The notes beneath the pieces were generated by a model. That model was not told the origin of the DNA and searched no databases. It saw only the letters and a list, made by a program, of their open reading frames with translations. Positions 7,450 through 15,656 of a DNA stretch of 64,000 nt are shown in pieces. The DNA is taken from NCBI RefSeq assembly GCF_014652415.1, contig NZ_BMYT01000002.1, forward strand, positions 372,001-436,000, read 5' to 3'. Both the position numbers and the translations under genes were made by a program. Numbering within the stretch: the stretch's first letter is position 1; each line of letters begins with the position of its first letter. Source of the stretch: Affinundibacterium macrobrachii. Lineage in GTDB: Bacteria; Pseudomonadota; Gammaproteobacteria; Burkholderiales; Burkholderiaceae_D.

Positions 7450-8568
7450 TTATCCTCCTTCAACTGGCACCCGCAAGTCATCCAAATAATCACGCGCAAT
7501 ATTCACACTGCACGACACGCCTAGATGCTGTCTTTGGGTTTGCAACCATTGCTCGGCGCAGGTTTTTCCAAGATCACGTAATTGGTAAATTAAATGCGCA
7601 TCCGTTTGAGATTTACTGGCAGCGGAATAGGCTTCGAGTTCTTCGCCGCCGTCGATGCGATGCATGAGGACGTCTTTGTAGCGCGTCGGGTCTAGCTTGC
7701 CTTCCGCTAGTAGGCGTTTCACAAAATCAATCGCGCGCATTTCTGCGATGAGGGCGGCGTTAAAGGTCATTTCGTTGAGTCTGTCCAAAATATCGCTCGA
7801 CGTTTTTGGCAAACTGTCGCGATGGATAGGATTGATTTGTACCAGCATCACGTCGCGGCTTTTGCATTCGTAAATTAAGGGATGAATTGCTGGGTTACCG
7901 GAATAGCCGCCATCCCAATAATGCTCACCTTCGATCTCGACCGCTTGAAATACCGTGGGCAGACAGGCAGATGCCATCAGTGCGTCGGCAGTCAAACGCT
8001 TGCCGCTAAAAATCTCGGCTTTGCCATTGCTGACCTTGGTGGCTACTACAAACACTTTCATCAATTTGCAGTTTGCTACACGCTCAAAATCGATGTGGTT
8101 TTGTAGAAAAGCTTTTAAGGGATTGATATCTAAAGGATTGCTTTGATACGGCGAGACCGCGTTGCTCCACATACTGCCTATCGATTCTGAGATGAGTTGC
8201 GCAGGCGAGGGTGCGCCGACCAGCGCTGCCATGCCGCCAAATATCATATCGAACGGTACGCGTTGCGCTTGCACCAGGCTATTTGATAAAGCGCCCATCT
8301 GAATCACGCCATCCCAAAAATCTTTGAGTGATTGCCGCGCTGCTTCGCGCTTTGCTAGATCAGATTTTTTATCGGCAAGCGCAAAGCCATGCGCCATCGC
8401 GACCGCATTCATCGCACCAGCGCTGGTGCCACTGATGCCTTCAAACTGAATCTGTCCGTCGTCTAATAAGCTATCCAATACGCCCCAAGTAAATGCACCG
8501 TGTGAACCGCCACCTTGTAGTGCGAGATTAACGATTGGTCGTTGATTAGCTTTGGCATTCACACTCAC
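7450..8568 (-). CDS. patatin-like phospholipase family protein
   Basis: A 372-residue patatin-fold serine hydrolase, expected to act as a lipid acyl hydrolase. The oxyanion-hole glycine stretch GGGSHGAFTWG is at 19-29, the nucleophile elbow G-T-S-A-G puts Ser49 at the active site, and the second catalytic residue is Asp219 in W-D-G-G. No signal peptide is visible, so it should be cytoplasmic or peripheral on the inner membrane, like RssA-type patatins. The start at 8568 fits the family, in which the Gly-rich loop lies close to the N-terminus. It is divergent from the DNA-alkylation-repair gene, with 161 bases between starts. Confidence 0.88.
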   Translation of the reverse strand: MSVNAKANQRPIVNLALQGGGSHGAFTWGVLDSLLDDGQIQFEGISGTSAGAMNAVAMAHGFALADKKSDLAKREAARQSLKDFWDGVIQMGALSNSLVQAQRVPFDMIFGGMAALVGAPSPAQLISESIGSMWSNAVSPYQSNPLDINPLKAFLQNHIDFERVANCKLMKVFVVATKVSNGKAEIFSGKRLTADALMASACLPTVFQAVEIEGEHYWDGGYSGNPAIHPLIYECKSRDVMLVQINPIHRDSLPKTSSDILDRLNEMTFNAALIAEMRAIDFVKRLLAEGKLDPTRYKDVLMHRIDGGEELEAYSAASKSQTDAHLIYQLRDLGKTCAEQWLQTQRQHLGVSCSVNIARDYLDDLRVPVEGG

Positions 8569-8729
8569 AGATGTCCTCTTGAATCTTTTGTTGAAGTTGC
8601 GCGTTGGTCGAAAACAACGCGAACAGAGTATAGCCCTTGTTGAAATTCAGGTGTACTAGCTTGTTGTCAGACACGATTCTGATAAGCTAAGCGCTAGTCT
8701 TGAATCAAACGGCTTCAAAAGGTGGATAA

Positions 8730-9449
8730 ATGAATACAAGTGATGCAGTCCAACAGGTCGTCGCACAGCTCCAATCCTTGGGGCTCGATTCTTATCGCAA
8801 TACGATGTTGAAGCATGGCGCGCAAGAGCCCATCCTTGGTGTCAAGATCGATGAGATGAAGAAGCTGATGAAGCCATACAAAAATGATTTGGGATTTGCT
8901 TGCGCCTTATTTGATACCGGCATTTATGACGCGCAGTACATGGCGGGTTTGCTAGCCGATGGCAGCAAAATGACAGAAGCGCAATTACAGCATTGGGTTG
9001 AAAACGCCAATTCGCACGGCATACGCGAATACAGCGTGGCGTGGGTGACCGCAGAAAGCCCACATGCAATGCCATTAGCACTCACTTGGATCGATTCCCC
9101 TAATCCAGAAATCGCAGCGACGGGCTGGAATGTATTGAGTAGTTATGTTGCTGTGACAGCAGATAGTCAATTAGATTTGCGCTTATTGCATACGCTACTC
9201 AAGCGTGTCGAGAGCGACATCCACCAAGCACCAAATCGCGTGCCTTATTGTATGAATGGCTTTGTAATTGCTCTTGGCTCGTATGTTGTCGAGTTAAGCA
9301 AGCAGGCTTTAGAAGCTGGTCGGCGAATAGGTCAAGTCAATGTTGATATGGGTGAAACCGCCTGCAAAATTCCATTTGCACCAGATTACATCGATAAAGT
9401 TAGTCAGCGCGGAAGTGTGGGTAAGAAGCGCAAGACAGCTAAGTGTTGA
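8730..9449 (+). CDS. DNA alkylation repair protein, AlkD/HEAT-like
   Basis: A 239-residue all-helical protein matching the DNA-alkylation-repair (AlkD-like) family in length and pattern. The N-terminal V-x-x-L-x-x-L-G-L-D-S-Y-R opening leads to VKIDEMKKLMKPYK, the conserved beginning of the HEAT-like array. Later repeats contain W-V-E-N-A-N-S-H-G-I-R-E-Y and W-x-x-S-P-N-P-E-I-A-A-T-G-W. The C-terminal tail is Lys/Arg-rich (SVGKKRKTAKC), as common in members. AlkD excises positively charged alkyl purines, but many homologues are untested. ATG 8730 follows a GGTGGA motif. Confidence 0.8.
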   Translation: MNTSDAVQQVVAQLQSLGLDSYRNTMLKHGAQEPILGVKIDEMKKLMKPYKNDLGFACALFDTGIYDAQYMAGLLADGSKMTEAQLQHWVENANSHGIREYSVAWVTAESPHAMPLALTWIDSPNPEIAATGWNVLSSYVAVTADSQLDLRLLHTLLKRVESDIHQAPNRVPYCMNGFVIALGSYVVELSKQALEAGRRIGQVNVDMGETACKIPFAPDYIDKVSQRGSVGKKRKTAKC

Positions 9450-9535
9450 GCCTCGTATTCAATTGAGCCACCACAGCGTTTTGCGCCCAATTGGCATGGA
9501 ATCACTTTTTATCATGCCGATTCGTTTTGATAAAT

Positions 9536-10027
9536 CTAGGCACATTCATAGCAAACGATTTCTTCGAGATTGCCAGTCTCATCCATCGTAAATAGATTGA
9601 AAACATCAAAGTAATCTTCAGGATTTTCTATCTCGTCTTCGATCAGATCCTCGTAGTTTTCAATACCTTGATACGAATATTCAACAACAATTTTGCTTGG
9701 ATTATCTTGGATACGCTTGGGCTCGAGCGTGCCTACTTTTGCACAATTGTCGCCATTCATTCCGTCCCAACCATGTTTGTCGGGTGAGAATATCTCTTCT
9801 CTTTTTTCACAAACAGGGCAAGCAAGAACGATGGGGGCTAAATGCATTTTCCCATTGTGTGAGGCGAACACATGCAGCATTGGATTGCCGCAAGAACACA
9901 AGATCTGTTTGCTCAAAAATTCTTTTGAAACAGCCCAATCTGATTTGGCATTTGTCGCATCAACCAGCGTAAATGTGCCAAAGCAACGAGGTTTTTTGCC
10001 TATAAATTCGTCATAAATGTCGGACAT
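9536..10027 (-). CDS. hypothetical protein with zinc-ribbon-like cysteine pairs
   Basis: A 163-residue soluble protein of unknown family. Cysteine pairs C-S-C-G (about residues 44-47) and C-P-V-C (70-73) are spaced like a zinc ribbon, and a third pair, C-Y-E-C, forms the very C-terminus. The second half is very acidic (YEDLIEDEIENPEDYFDVF). Acidic single-domain proteins of this kind are often immunity or antitoxin-like, but nothing in the neighbourhood proves that. The stop of the gene upstream on the same strand (10031) lies 3 bases before this start, so the two form one unit. Confidence 0.55.
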   Translation of the reverse strand: MSDIYDEFIGKKPRCFGTFTLVDATNAKSDWAVSKEFLSKQILCSCGNPMLHVFASHNGKMHLAPIVLACPVCEKREEIFSPDKHGWDGMNGDNCAKVGTLEPKRIQDNPSKIVVEYSYQGIENYEDLIEDEIENPEDYFDVFNLFTMDETGNLEEIVCYECA

Positions 10028-10030
10028 GGA

Positions 10031-10378
10031 TTACTCTTTTAGTCTGTTTAGTTCAGCGAGGGAGTGGTAAAGGAATCTTGTTAGATCTATTTTCAGAAAA
10101 TCTGTCCCCCCGCAATAAATCTCAACACCCTTATCGAGGCAACTTAGCCACTTCATGCTGTCAAACATCGTCTTGATCGTAGGCGTACCGGTCTTTAGTT
10201 CAGCACGTTCGCCATTGACCATTAAAGCGAACCAATTTCGACCTGCCACATTGGGTACTTCACCCTTGTGAAAAGTACCGACTTGTATGATCTCGGTAGG
10301 AATCATGTCGACTGTCATTGCCATCGAGATGGGCAGTCCAAGAAATAGTGACGATAAAAGTGGTTTTGCTAAAGGCAT
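10031..10378 (-). CDS. hypothetical secreted protein
   Basis: A 115-residue protein with a probable signal peptide (PLAKPLLSSLFLGLPISMAM) followed by a small domain with two cysteines about 8 residues apart (LSCLDKGVEIYCGG), perhaps a disulphide. ATG 10378 is selected because GAGGA lies just before it. A longer frame to 10411 lacks this support. It sits directly before the acidic zinc-ribbon-like gene, with a 3-base gap. I do not recognise a family. An IS1182-type element begins about 120 bases upstream of its start. Confidence 0.5.
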   Translation of the reverse strand: MPLAKPLLSSLFLGLPISMAMTVDMIPTEIIQVGTFHKGEVPNVAGRNWFALMVNGERAELKTGTPTIKTMFDSMKWLSCLDKGVEIYCGGTDFLKIDLTRFLYHSLAELNRLKE

Positions 10379-10499
10379 GATGTCCTCATTCAATTTATGC
10401 GGAGGCGTCAAAGTTGGGTGTTGCTGTCATACACGTGTTACATAGTCTAACGAAGCTGTATAAAAACCCAAAAACCAAGCAAAGCATGCGCTGGCGTCT

Positions 10500-12228
10500 C
10501 TGGATTTTTCATAGGATTAGTAAAAATTAATTTCATAAGCGGCAATGTGCCACAAAGCGGCTATCTAAGGCAAGTACGGGGAGGCGACTTGAGCTTTCTT
10601 CTCGACCTCTTTGTTCACATCGCGTATCGATGATGCGCTAATTTTTCGATGTTATGAACCAGGCAGTACAGATGCCATTGCGTATTCACTTTCTTTTGCC
10701 CACGCAGCGTAAAGCGATCGAGCTTTTTGTTATAACGAAGATTGCCAAATACAGGTTCGACGGTTGCGAGTCTTCTACTGTATTGTTTGCGACCTTCGAC
10801 GCTATCGATTCGTTGCTTCATTGCTTCGGTATAGCGCATCGGTGACACTTGATTCTTATGGAAGATCGCTACTTGTCGCACCTGTGTTTTGTCCGGTGTC
10901 CGCAAGCACTGTTGACGAAGTTCACATGGCAGGCAATCGCGTTTTGCACCAGTGAATTTATGGTGCTGCCTCCCATTCACGGTGCAATGACTACCATTGC
11001 TGTAAAGGCGCTTTCCTGCAGGACAAATGGCACAATTCTCTTCAACGAGATGCGTAAAATCGCTTGGCCTAAAAAGGCCTTTTCGTTCTTGGTTGGGATT
11101 CGCTTTATTCCACAATGGGTCGGGCAATTGTTTGTATTTACTTTGTTCTTTAAAACGTTCATCACGTCTGCGCATAAGACCATCGGCAATCAGCGCAGGA
11201 ATACCTTGCTCAAACAATGCTTTCACATTTGCTTCGCTATGGTAGCCTGCGTCAGCGGTAATCACGGTATCGCGTTGTCGAACTTGGGTTGTTTGTTCAA
11301 TCATCGGTAGCAGAATACTTTGCTCACTGCCCGAACTGTGCGCTTGCGCAGCCACGATAATCTGATCTTGACTATCGACCGCTGCAACCGCGGTGTAGCC
11401 TTGAATGACGCCTTTGGAGGTAGCCATCTTGGCGCTTTCATTGTCGGTCACATTACTTTTACGAATGCTGCCTTTTTCGCTTTTACGTTCTGCATTCGTC
11501 GCCAAAAATGTGCGAATGCGTGACGCTTCATGTTGTAGTTTGCGAATCTGTTTTTGCTCCCGTTTGTTGATCTCTGATGACTCTTGATCGTTACCTTGGT
11601 GCGACGCCATGATCCGCTTGATCGCCTTTTCCATGCGGTCTGCCTCATGTGCGAGTTCAGCATGTGTTCCACTGCGCTGTTTGGATGCATTGCTAGGGAG
11701 CTTCACACCATCAATCGCAAACATCTGCCCACCAATCAAACCCTGACGCTGACAAATCATCAGTACTTGGGTGAAGAGCTGCGCAATTTCTTTTTCCAAT
11801 TCGCGAATGAATTTGGCGATCGTCGTGAACTGTGGCGCGCTGTCACCCGAGATCGCCATGAACAGGACATTCTCACGACAAGCACGTTCAATCGCCCGGC
11901 TTGAATTCATCCCTCGACTGTACGCGAGCAGGATGATCTTTAACATCACAGTAGGATCATAAGCAGGTGCGCCTGTTTCATCGTTGCGATAGCGAGCCAC
12001 GATGGCAGCACAATCAATTTCTTGATCGATGAGGTAATCCAAAGCAAACTCAAAACTACCTGGTGTCAACTGCGCCTGTAAATCGATCGGAATAAATCGT
12101 GGTTGTCGATCGATGACTTTGAATCGTGCCATACTCCCTCCTCGTCGGTTGAGGTTTGAACGTATACCTCGTTGAGGTCGTTTACATCGTTTGGGAATTT
12201 TTTTGTGGTTGAAGGACTAAAAATACAG
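10500..12228 (-). mobile_element. IS1182-family insertion sequence (ends approximate)
   Basis: A single-gene insertion sequence. The transposase is full length and uninterrupted, so the copy may be active. The proposed ends come from a partial inverted match: CTGGATTTTT at 10500-10509 and, on the other strand, CTGTATTTTT ending at 12228. A second candidate pair, GCTGTAT at 10455 and at about 12229, cannot be excluded. The total of about 1.7 kb fits the family. I could not find a convincing direct target repeat. A small perfect hairpin (CGGCAG-C-CTGCCG, 12254-12266) lies just outside the right end. Confidence 0.6.
10615..12132 (-). CDS. IS1182 family transposase
   Basis: A DDE transposase of 505 residues. 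The N-terminal half contains the DUF772-type segment with Y-D-P-T-V-M-L-K-I-I-L-L-A-Y-S-R-G, typical of IS1182 and IS5-like enzymes. Catalytic acidic residues are visible in F-A-I-D-G-V-K-L, T-A-D-A-G-Y-H-S and T-V-E-P-V-F-G-N-L-R. The middle has a cysteine cluster (CAICP, CLPCELRQQC) belonging to the DDE_Tnp_1_6 region. The frame is intact from ATG 12132, which follows a GGAGGGAG ribosome-binding site. Many small frames on the opposite strand inside this gene are shadows. Confidence 0.93.
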   Translation of the reverse strand: MARFKVIDRQPRFIPIDLQAQLTPGSFEFALDYLIDQEIDCAAIVARYRNDETGAPAYDPTVMLKIILLAYSRGMNSSRAIERACRENVLFMAISGDSAPQFTTIAKFIRELEKEIAQLFTQVLMICQRQGLIGGQMFAIDGVKLPSNASKQRSGTHAELAHEADRMEKAIKRIMASHQGNDQESSEINKREQKQIRKLQHEASRIRTFLATNAERKSEKGSIRKSNVTDNESAKMATSKGVIQGYTAVAAVDSQDQIIVAAQAHSSGSEQSILLPMIEQTTQVRQRDTVITADAGYHSEANVKALFEQGIPALIADGLMRRRDERFKEQSKYKQLPDPLWNKANPNQERKGLFRPSDFTHLVEENCAICPAGKRLYSNGSHCTVNGRQHHKFTGAKRDCLPCELRQQCLRTPDKTQVRQVAIFHKNQVSPMRYTEAMKQRIDSVEGRKQYSRRLATVEPVFGNLRYNKKLDRFTLRGQKKVNTQWHLYCLVHNIEKLAHHRYAM

Positions 12229-12320
12229 CCTCAACGTAGAAATTGAGCCGAAAACGGCAGCCTGCCGACGGTTTATGCCGCGGCTTTTGCACAAGAGCGA
12301 CCTATTGCATTTTGTGTTGG

Positions 12321-12596
12321 CTACGCACAGAGATGCTTGTACTTGCTTGATACGCATGTGATTGCCGGAGCATAGAGAACTAGCATCAGCCCTACGGCGC
12401 TAAGCGGTACTAGCGCAAACACCTTACTCCAGCCAGTCAGCTTCCCAATTTCGATGTTCCCTGCAGAGATTGTGATTCTTGGAGCAAAGCAGCCGTACAG
12501 GCAAGCACACAGGAAAAACAGACCAAAGAATCGCGTGACACCGATAGCGCCGAACCAATGGTCGGTCGCAAGGGTAAGTGCAAAGACGATCGCCAT
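12321..12596 (-). CDS. small membrane protein, unknown
   Basis: A 91-residue protein with three hydrophobic segments (about residues 1-10, 20-38 and 57-78) separated by short polar loops. The frame is open a few codons further upstream (VLGNHLHKYIG), with no start codon there. The real N-terminus may therefore have been longer and lost, or it may begin at ATG 12596. It lies between the IS element and a second small membrane-protein gene on the same strand. No family recognised. Confidence 0.4.
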   Translation of the reverse strand: MAIVFALTLATDHWFGAIGVTRFFGLFFLCACLYGCFAPRITISAGNIEIGKLTGWSKVFALVPLSAVGLMLVLYAPAITCVSSKYKHLCA

Positions 12597-12651
12597 TCCG
12601 ATGTATTTGTGCAGATGATTTCCTAGGACCTAATGAAGAGTGCGGACGTCA

Positions 12652-13056
12652 TTATTGAGCCCCAGACGACCGTTCTGTTATGTTGCGTTTCTTGATCCAA
12701 AACCACCATAGCGAGAAAATCATTGCTGCATAGAGAAATAGAATGCTTAGTAAGCCCCCATCTTCTTGCGTTACCTCATACATCCCATTTGAATCGGTTG
12801 TGACGGTCACTGTCTCAGATGAAATTGGATCTGCCTTGATAATCAGATATGTATTTGAACGTTTTTCATAAGAGCCACTATATTCAGATTTCATTCCAGA
12901 AAGAAAAACCATTTCTCCGTGGTATTTGGATAGAGCCGTCTTCGCTTCTGGCCAAGGATATAGAAAGCCATAGAGTGCCATAAGCGGCAAAAGTAGCAAG
13001 ACCACAGGGCTAAGGTACTTAAAGAAGGTCAAGAAGAATTTTTTTATCATTTGCAT
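12652..13056 (-). CDS. hypothetical membrane protein
   Basis: A 134-residue protein with a membrane helix near each end (about 15-33 and 99-117) and a periplasm-sized loop between, which contains Y-x-G-x-M and a strand-rich segment (TYLIIKADPISSETVTVTT). The short cytoplasmic tail is basic and then polar. The layout is the same as in the gene at 4551, two helices around a small beta domain, but I see no sequence match between them. It is a lower-GC gene inside the accessory stretch downstream of the IS element. Confidence 0.5.
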   Translation of the reverse strand: MQMIKKFFLTFFKYLSPVVLLLLPLMALYGFLYPWPEAKTALSKYHGEMVFLSGMKSEYSGSYEKRSNTYLIIKADPISSETVTVTTDSNGMYEVTQEDGGLLSILFLYAAMIFSLWWFWIKKRNITERSSGAQ

Positions 13057-13161
13057 GGGTGATCCAAGACACAGAACGATTGAGTTGAGAGGCGCGCGCC
13101 TCGAAACGTAAATTCGAAAAAAGGCTAATTTGCGCGCGCTTTTCGAACGATTTGTTATGCA

Positions 13162-13650
13162 TCAGACAGCCACCATTTCTGATGTGCAACGCGGCAAAAT
13201 GCTTTTGATCGTAGCAGCGAAACTTTGGCAATCAAAATCTTTCGGCTTTCTTTTAGCATTTTCGATGCGTTCCACCGCAACAATTAATGCAGTATTTAAC
13301 TTAATCAATTGTTCTTCAATCGACAGATCCTTTACGTCTTTCCATTCAATCTGTCCAACAGAAATAAGTTGCTTGGTCTTCGGACGAAAGGACATAAAAT
13401 CGCGAGTGTCTTTGAACCAACGCCCCCACTCCTCAAGCTCTGCAATCTCTAAACCAAAAACAAACTCTTCTATGGAACTTCCGAAGGATAAGTTTGCAAG
13501 CTCCGACACCAAGAAATCTTCAAATTTAGGAATGCAAATCCGCCACAAACCAGTTTCCTGCGTAGCACCGTAGTAAATGGGTAGATCGGTTTTCGAATGA
13601 CCTTCGAAAATTACCTCACCACCTGATGTCGTCGCTACTCTAAATTTCAT
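13162..13650 (-). CDS. hypothetical protein
   Basis: A 162-residue soluble acidic protein. The N-terminal strands (MKFRVATTSGGEVIFEGHS) and central E-F-V-F-G-L-E-I-A-E-L-E-E-W look like a small alpha/beta domain, and the end is basic and helical (IVAVERIENAKRKPKDF). No catalytic pattern is obvious. It resembles the small orphan proteins common around toxin and immunity loci, but no toxin gene is visible nearby. Upstream of its start lies a 371-base region before hemE. Confidence 0.5.
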   Translation of the reverse strand: MKFRVATTSGGEVIFEGHSKTDLPIYYGATQETGLWRICIPKFEDFLVSELANLSFGSSIEEFVFGLEIAELEEWGRWFKDTRDFMSFRPKTKQLISVGQIEWKDVKDLSIEEQLIKLNTALIVAVERIENAKRKPKDFDCQSFAATIKSILPRCTSEMVAV

Positions 13651-14021
13651 GATGCATAACGTGTTTTCCGCGACAGTTCGTCGAATAAACCCGACACAGT
13701 TCGCATAAAAAATTCAATAAATATTCGTGAAACCCTTTTCTAGCAGGGCTCTTCAGGAATCCACTACATATTTAATTAGTATTAAATTTTCTATGAAAAC
13801 CGTCACTGATAAAGATGGCCATTCTATCAAGCCGTTTGGTCGAGTCAAGCGAACAATGCATGTGATGTCGGAGCGTCTTGTGGGGCAGAGTGGTTAGGGC
13901 GAATCTTTATCTTTCCTTGGCATTCGGAGCACCCGCACCTCCTTTGACATTTTACGTATGCGGTTTGGGCTGAGATCAGGGATAATAGCGGATTACCTAT
14001 ATTGCTCTGTGAAAGCACGCT
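13651..14021. other. intergenic region, one very short frame only
   Basis: No gene of normal size is supported. On the plus strand ATG 13793 opens a 34-codon frame ending at TAG 13895-13897, which could be a leftover of a longer gene, but it has no ribosome-binding site and no recognised similarity. The hemE promoter should lie in the last 100 bases. I see no clear -35/-10 pair. Confidence 0.3.
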
Positions 14022-15110
14022 ATGTCTAACCAATTTGCTCCGCTTAAAAACGATACCTTTTTACGCGCTTTAATGCGTCAAGAAACCGAGTACACACCCT
14101 TGTGGCTGATGCGTCAGGCGGGGCGTTATTTGCCGGAATATCGTGCTACGCGTAAGGGGGCGGGTTCGTTTATGAGCTTGGCGAAAAATCCTGATTTTGC
14201 GACGGAAGTAACGATCCAACCATTAGATCGCTTCAAGCTCGACGCGGCGATTTTGTTTTCAGATATTTTGACCGTGCCTGATGCGATGGGCTTGGGTTTG
14301 TATTTTGAAGAAGGCGAAGGTCCGAAGTTTGAACGTCCTTTGAAGGATGAAAAATCTATTTTGGATTTGAAAGTGCCAGAAGAGGGCAGCTTGCAATATG
14401 TGTTTGATGCCGTGACGCAGATCCGTCGTACTTTGGATGGACGTGTTCCTTTGATCGGTTTTTCTGGCAGCCCATGGACTTTGGCTTGTTATATGGTGGA
14501 AGGGCAGGGTTCGCGCGAGTTTCATGGTGTGAAGACTTTGATGTACAAGCGTCCTGATTTGATGGATCGCATTTTGACTTTAAATGCGGAAGCGGTGGCG
14601 ACCTATTTGAATGCACAGATCGATGCAGGTGCGCAGGCGGTGATGATTTTTGATAGCTGGGGCGGTGCTTTGGCAGACGGGGCATATCAACGTTTTTCAT
14701 TGAAGTACATGCAAGATGTGGTCAGCAAATTGCAAAAAGAAAAAGATGGCAAGCGCATTCCTTGTATCGTGTTCACCAAAGGCGGTGGTCTGTGGTTAGA
14801 AGATATCGCGAATATTGGCGCTGATGCCTTGGGCTTGGATTGGACTGTGAATCTTGGTCAGGCACGTGCGCGTGTCGGTGACAAAGTAGCATTGCAAGGC
14901 AATCTCGACCCAGCCGTCTTATTCGCTGAGCCTGATCAAATTCGTAAAGAGGTCACAGCAGCTTTGCATTCTTATGGCAAACCTAGTGCGGGTCATGGAC
15001 ATGTTTTCAATTTGGGACATGGTATCTCGCAATTTACTTCACCGGATGCGGTCAGTGTCTTGGTTGAAACTGTGCATGAAGTGAGTCGTCAACAACGACA
15101 AGCCTCCTGA
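14022..15110 (+). CDS. hemE: uroporphyrinogen decarboxylase
   Basis: HemE removes four acetate carboxyl groups from uroporphyrinogen III to give coproporphyrinogen III in haem synthesis, in the cytoplasm. The 362-residue length matches the family. Signature 1 ([16 protein letters not shown]) is at 27-42, and the second signature, [13 protein letters not shown], is near 147. Conserved D-S-W-G-G and G-N-L-D-P-A blocks follow. The C-terminal [12 protein letters not shown] is canonical. ATG 14022 gives the usual N-terminus. It is followed by priA after a 546-base gap containing many DnaA-box-like sites. Confidence 0.98.
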   Translation: MSNQFAPLKNDTFLRALMRQETEYTPLWLMRQAGRYLPEYRATRKGAGSFMSLAKNPDFATEVTIQPLDRFKLDAAILFSDILTVPDAMGLGLYFEEGEGPKFERPLKDEKSILDLKVPEEGSLQYVFDAVTQIRRTLDGRVPLIGFSGSPWTLACYMVEGQGSREFHGVKTLMYKRPDLMDRILTLNAEAVATYLNAQIDAGAQAVMIFDSWGGALADGAYQRFSLKYMQDVVSKLQKEKDGKRIPCIVFTKGGGLWLEDIANIGADALGLDWTVNLGQARARVGDKVALQGNLDPAVLFAEPDQIRKEVTAALHSYGKPSAGHGHVFNLGHGISQFTSPDAVSVLVETVHEVSRQQRQAS

Positions 15111-15289
15111 TCTGCTGATGATTGGTCTTCGACCTTGTGAAATTATTGAGTTTAAACAAGGTCGTGGTTCAAGTGGTTTGGGAATGGTGTGTGTTTGGAT
15201 CGAAAGTGCTGCCTGGGTTTTGTGTAGGATTTTCAAGCAGCATTAGTGCTGAAAAGCCATATTGAATGTGTAAGCTTGAAGTTTCGTCA

Positions 15290-15600
15290 TGTTGCTGTGC
15301 AAAACATAATACTCATGCGGCTTCGCGAACATAATCGTGGATAGAACAAGTAATTTCGCGGTGGATAAGTCTGGTTTAGGACTAGATTTTTTAGTAGTTA
15401 TTCACAAAAAAGACACACGAAAAAATAATATGAAAATTTGTTTTTTGCTTCAAACTGTTTTTTCTAAGTCGTTGTTTATAAACAGATTTTTTTGTGCATC
15501 GCAATTGTGCATTCTGTTGAAACCCGCATAGAGACTAGGTTGGCGGCTTGTCAAGATACCTTTGTCCACAAAGTTATCCACAGTTTGTGTGGATAGAGTA
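15290..15600. other. DnaA-box cluster with AT-rich tract, candidate replication-origin-like region
   Basis: Between hemE and priA I find three exact matches to TTWTNCACA: 15296-15304 (minus), 15398-15406 (plus, TTATTCACA) and 15574-15582 (plus, TTATCCACA). Three one-mismatch sites lie at 15360-15368 (minus), 15562-15570 (plus) and 15588-15596 (minus). An AT-rich stretch (about 15418-15492) lies among them. No convincing gene occupies the region. The frame at 15337-15531 has neither ribosome-binding site nor protein-like composition. A hairpin with arms 15131-15138 and 15156-15163 follows hemE. The region could be oriC, a DnaA-titrating site, or DnaA control of priA. Confidence 0.45.
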
Positions 15601-15656
15601 AAAAGAGCTTATGAAACCGATAGTTAGCGCATTACCTCAAGCCTTACATTAAGTTC

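Noticed and set aside
10654-11962. several plus-strand frames inside the transposase gene
   Set aside because: They are antisense to a clear, intact transposase and are shadows of its codon use.
14260-14700. minus-strand frames opposite hemE
   Set aside because: Antisense shadows in a strongly conserved gene, with no ribosome-binding sites.
15337-15531. 64-codon frame between hemE and priA
   Set aside because: No ribosome-binding site, low-complexity content and overlap with the DnaA-box cluster make a gene unlikely.
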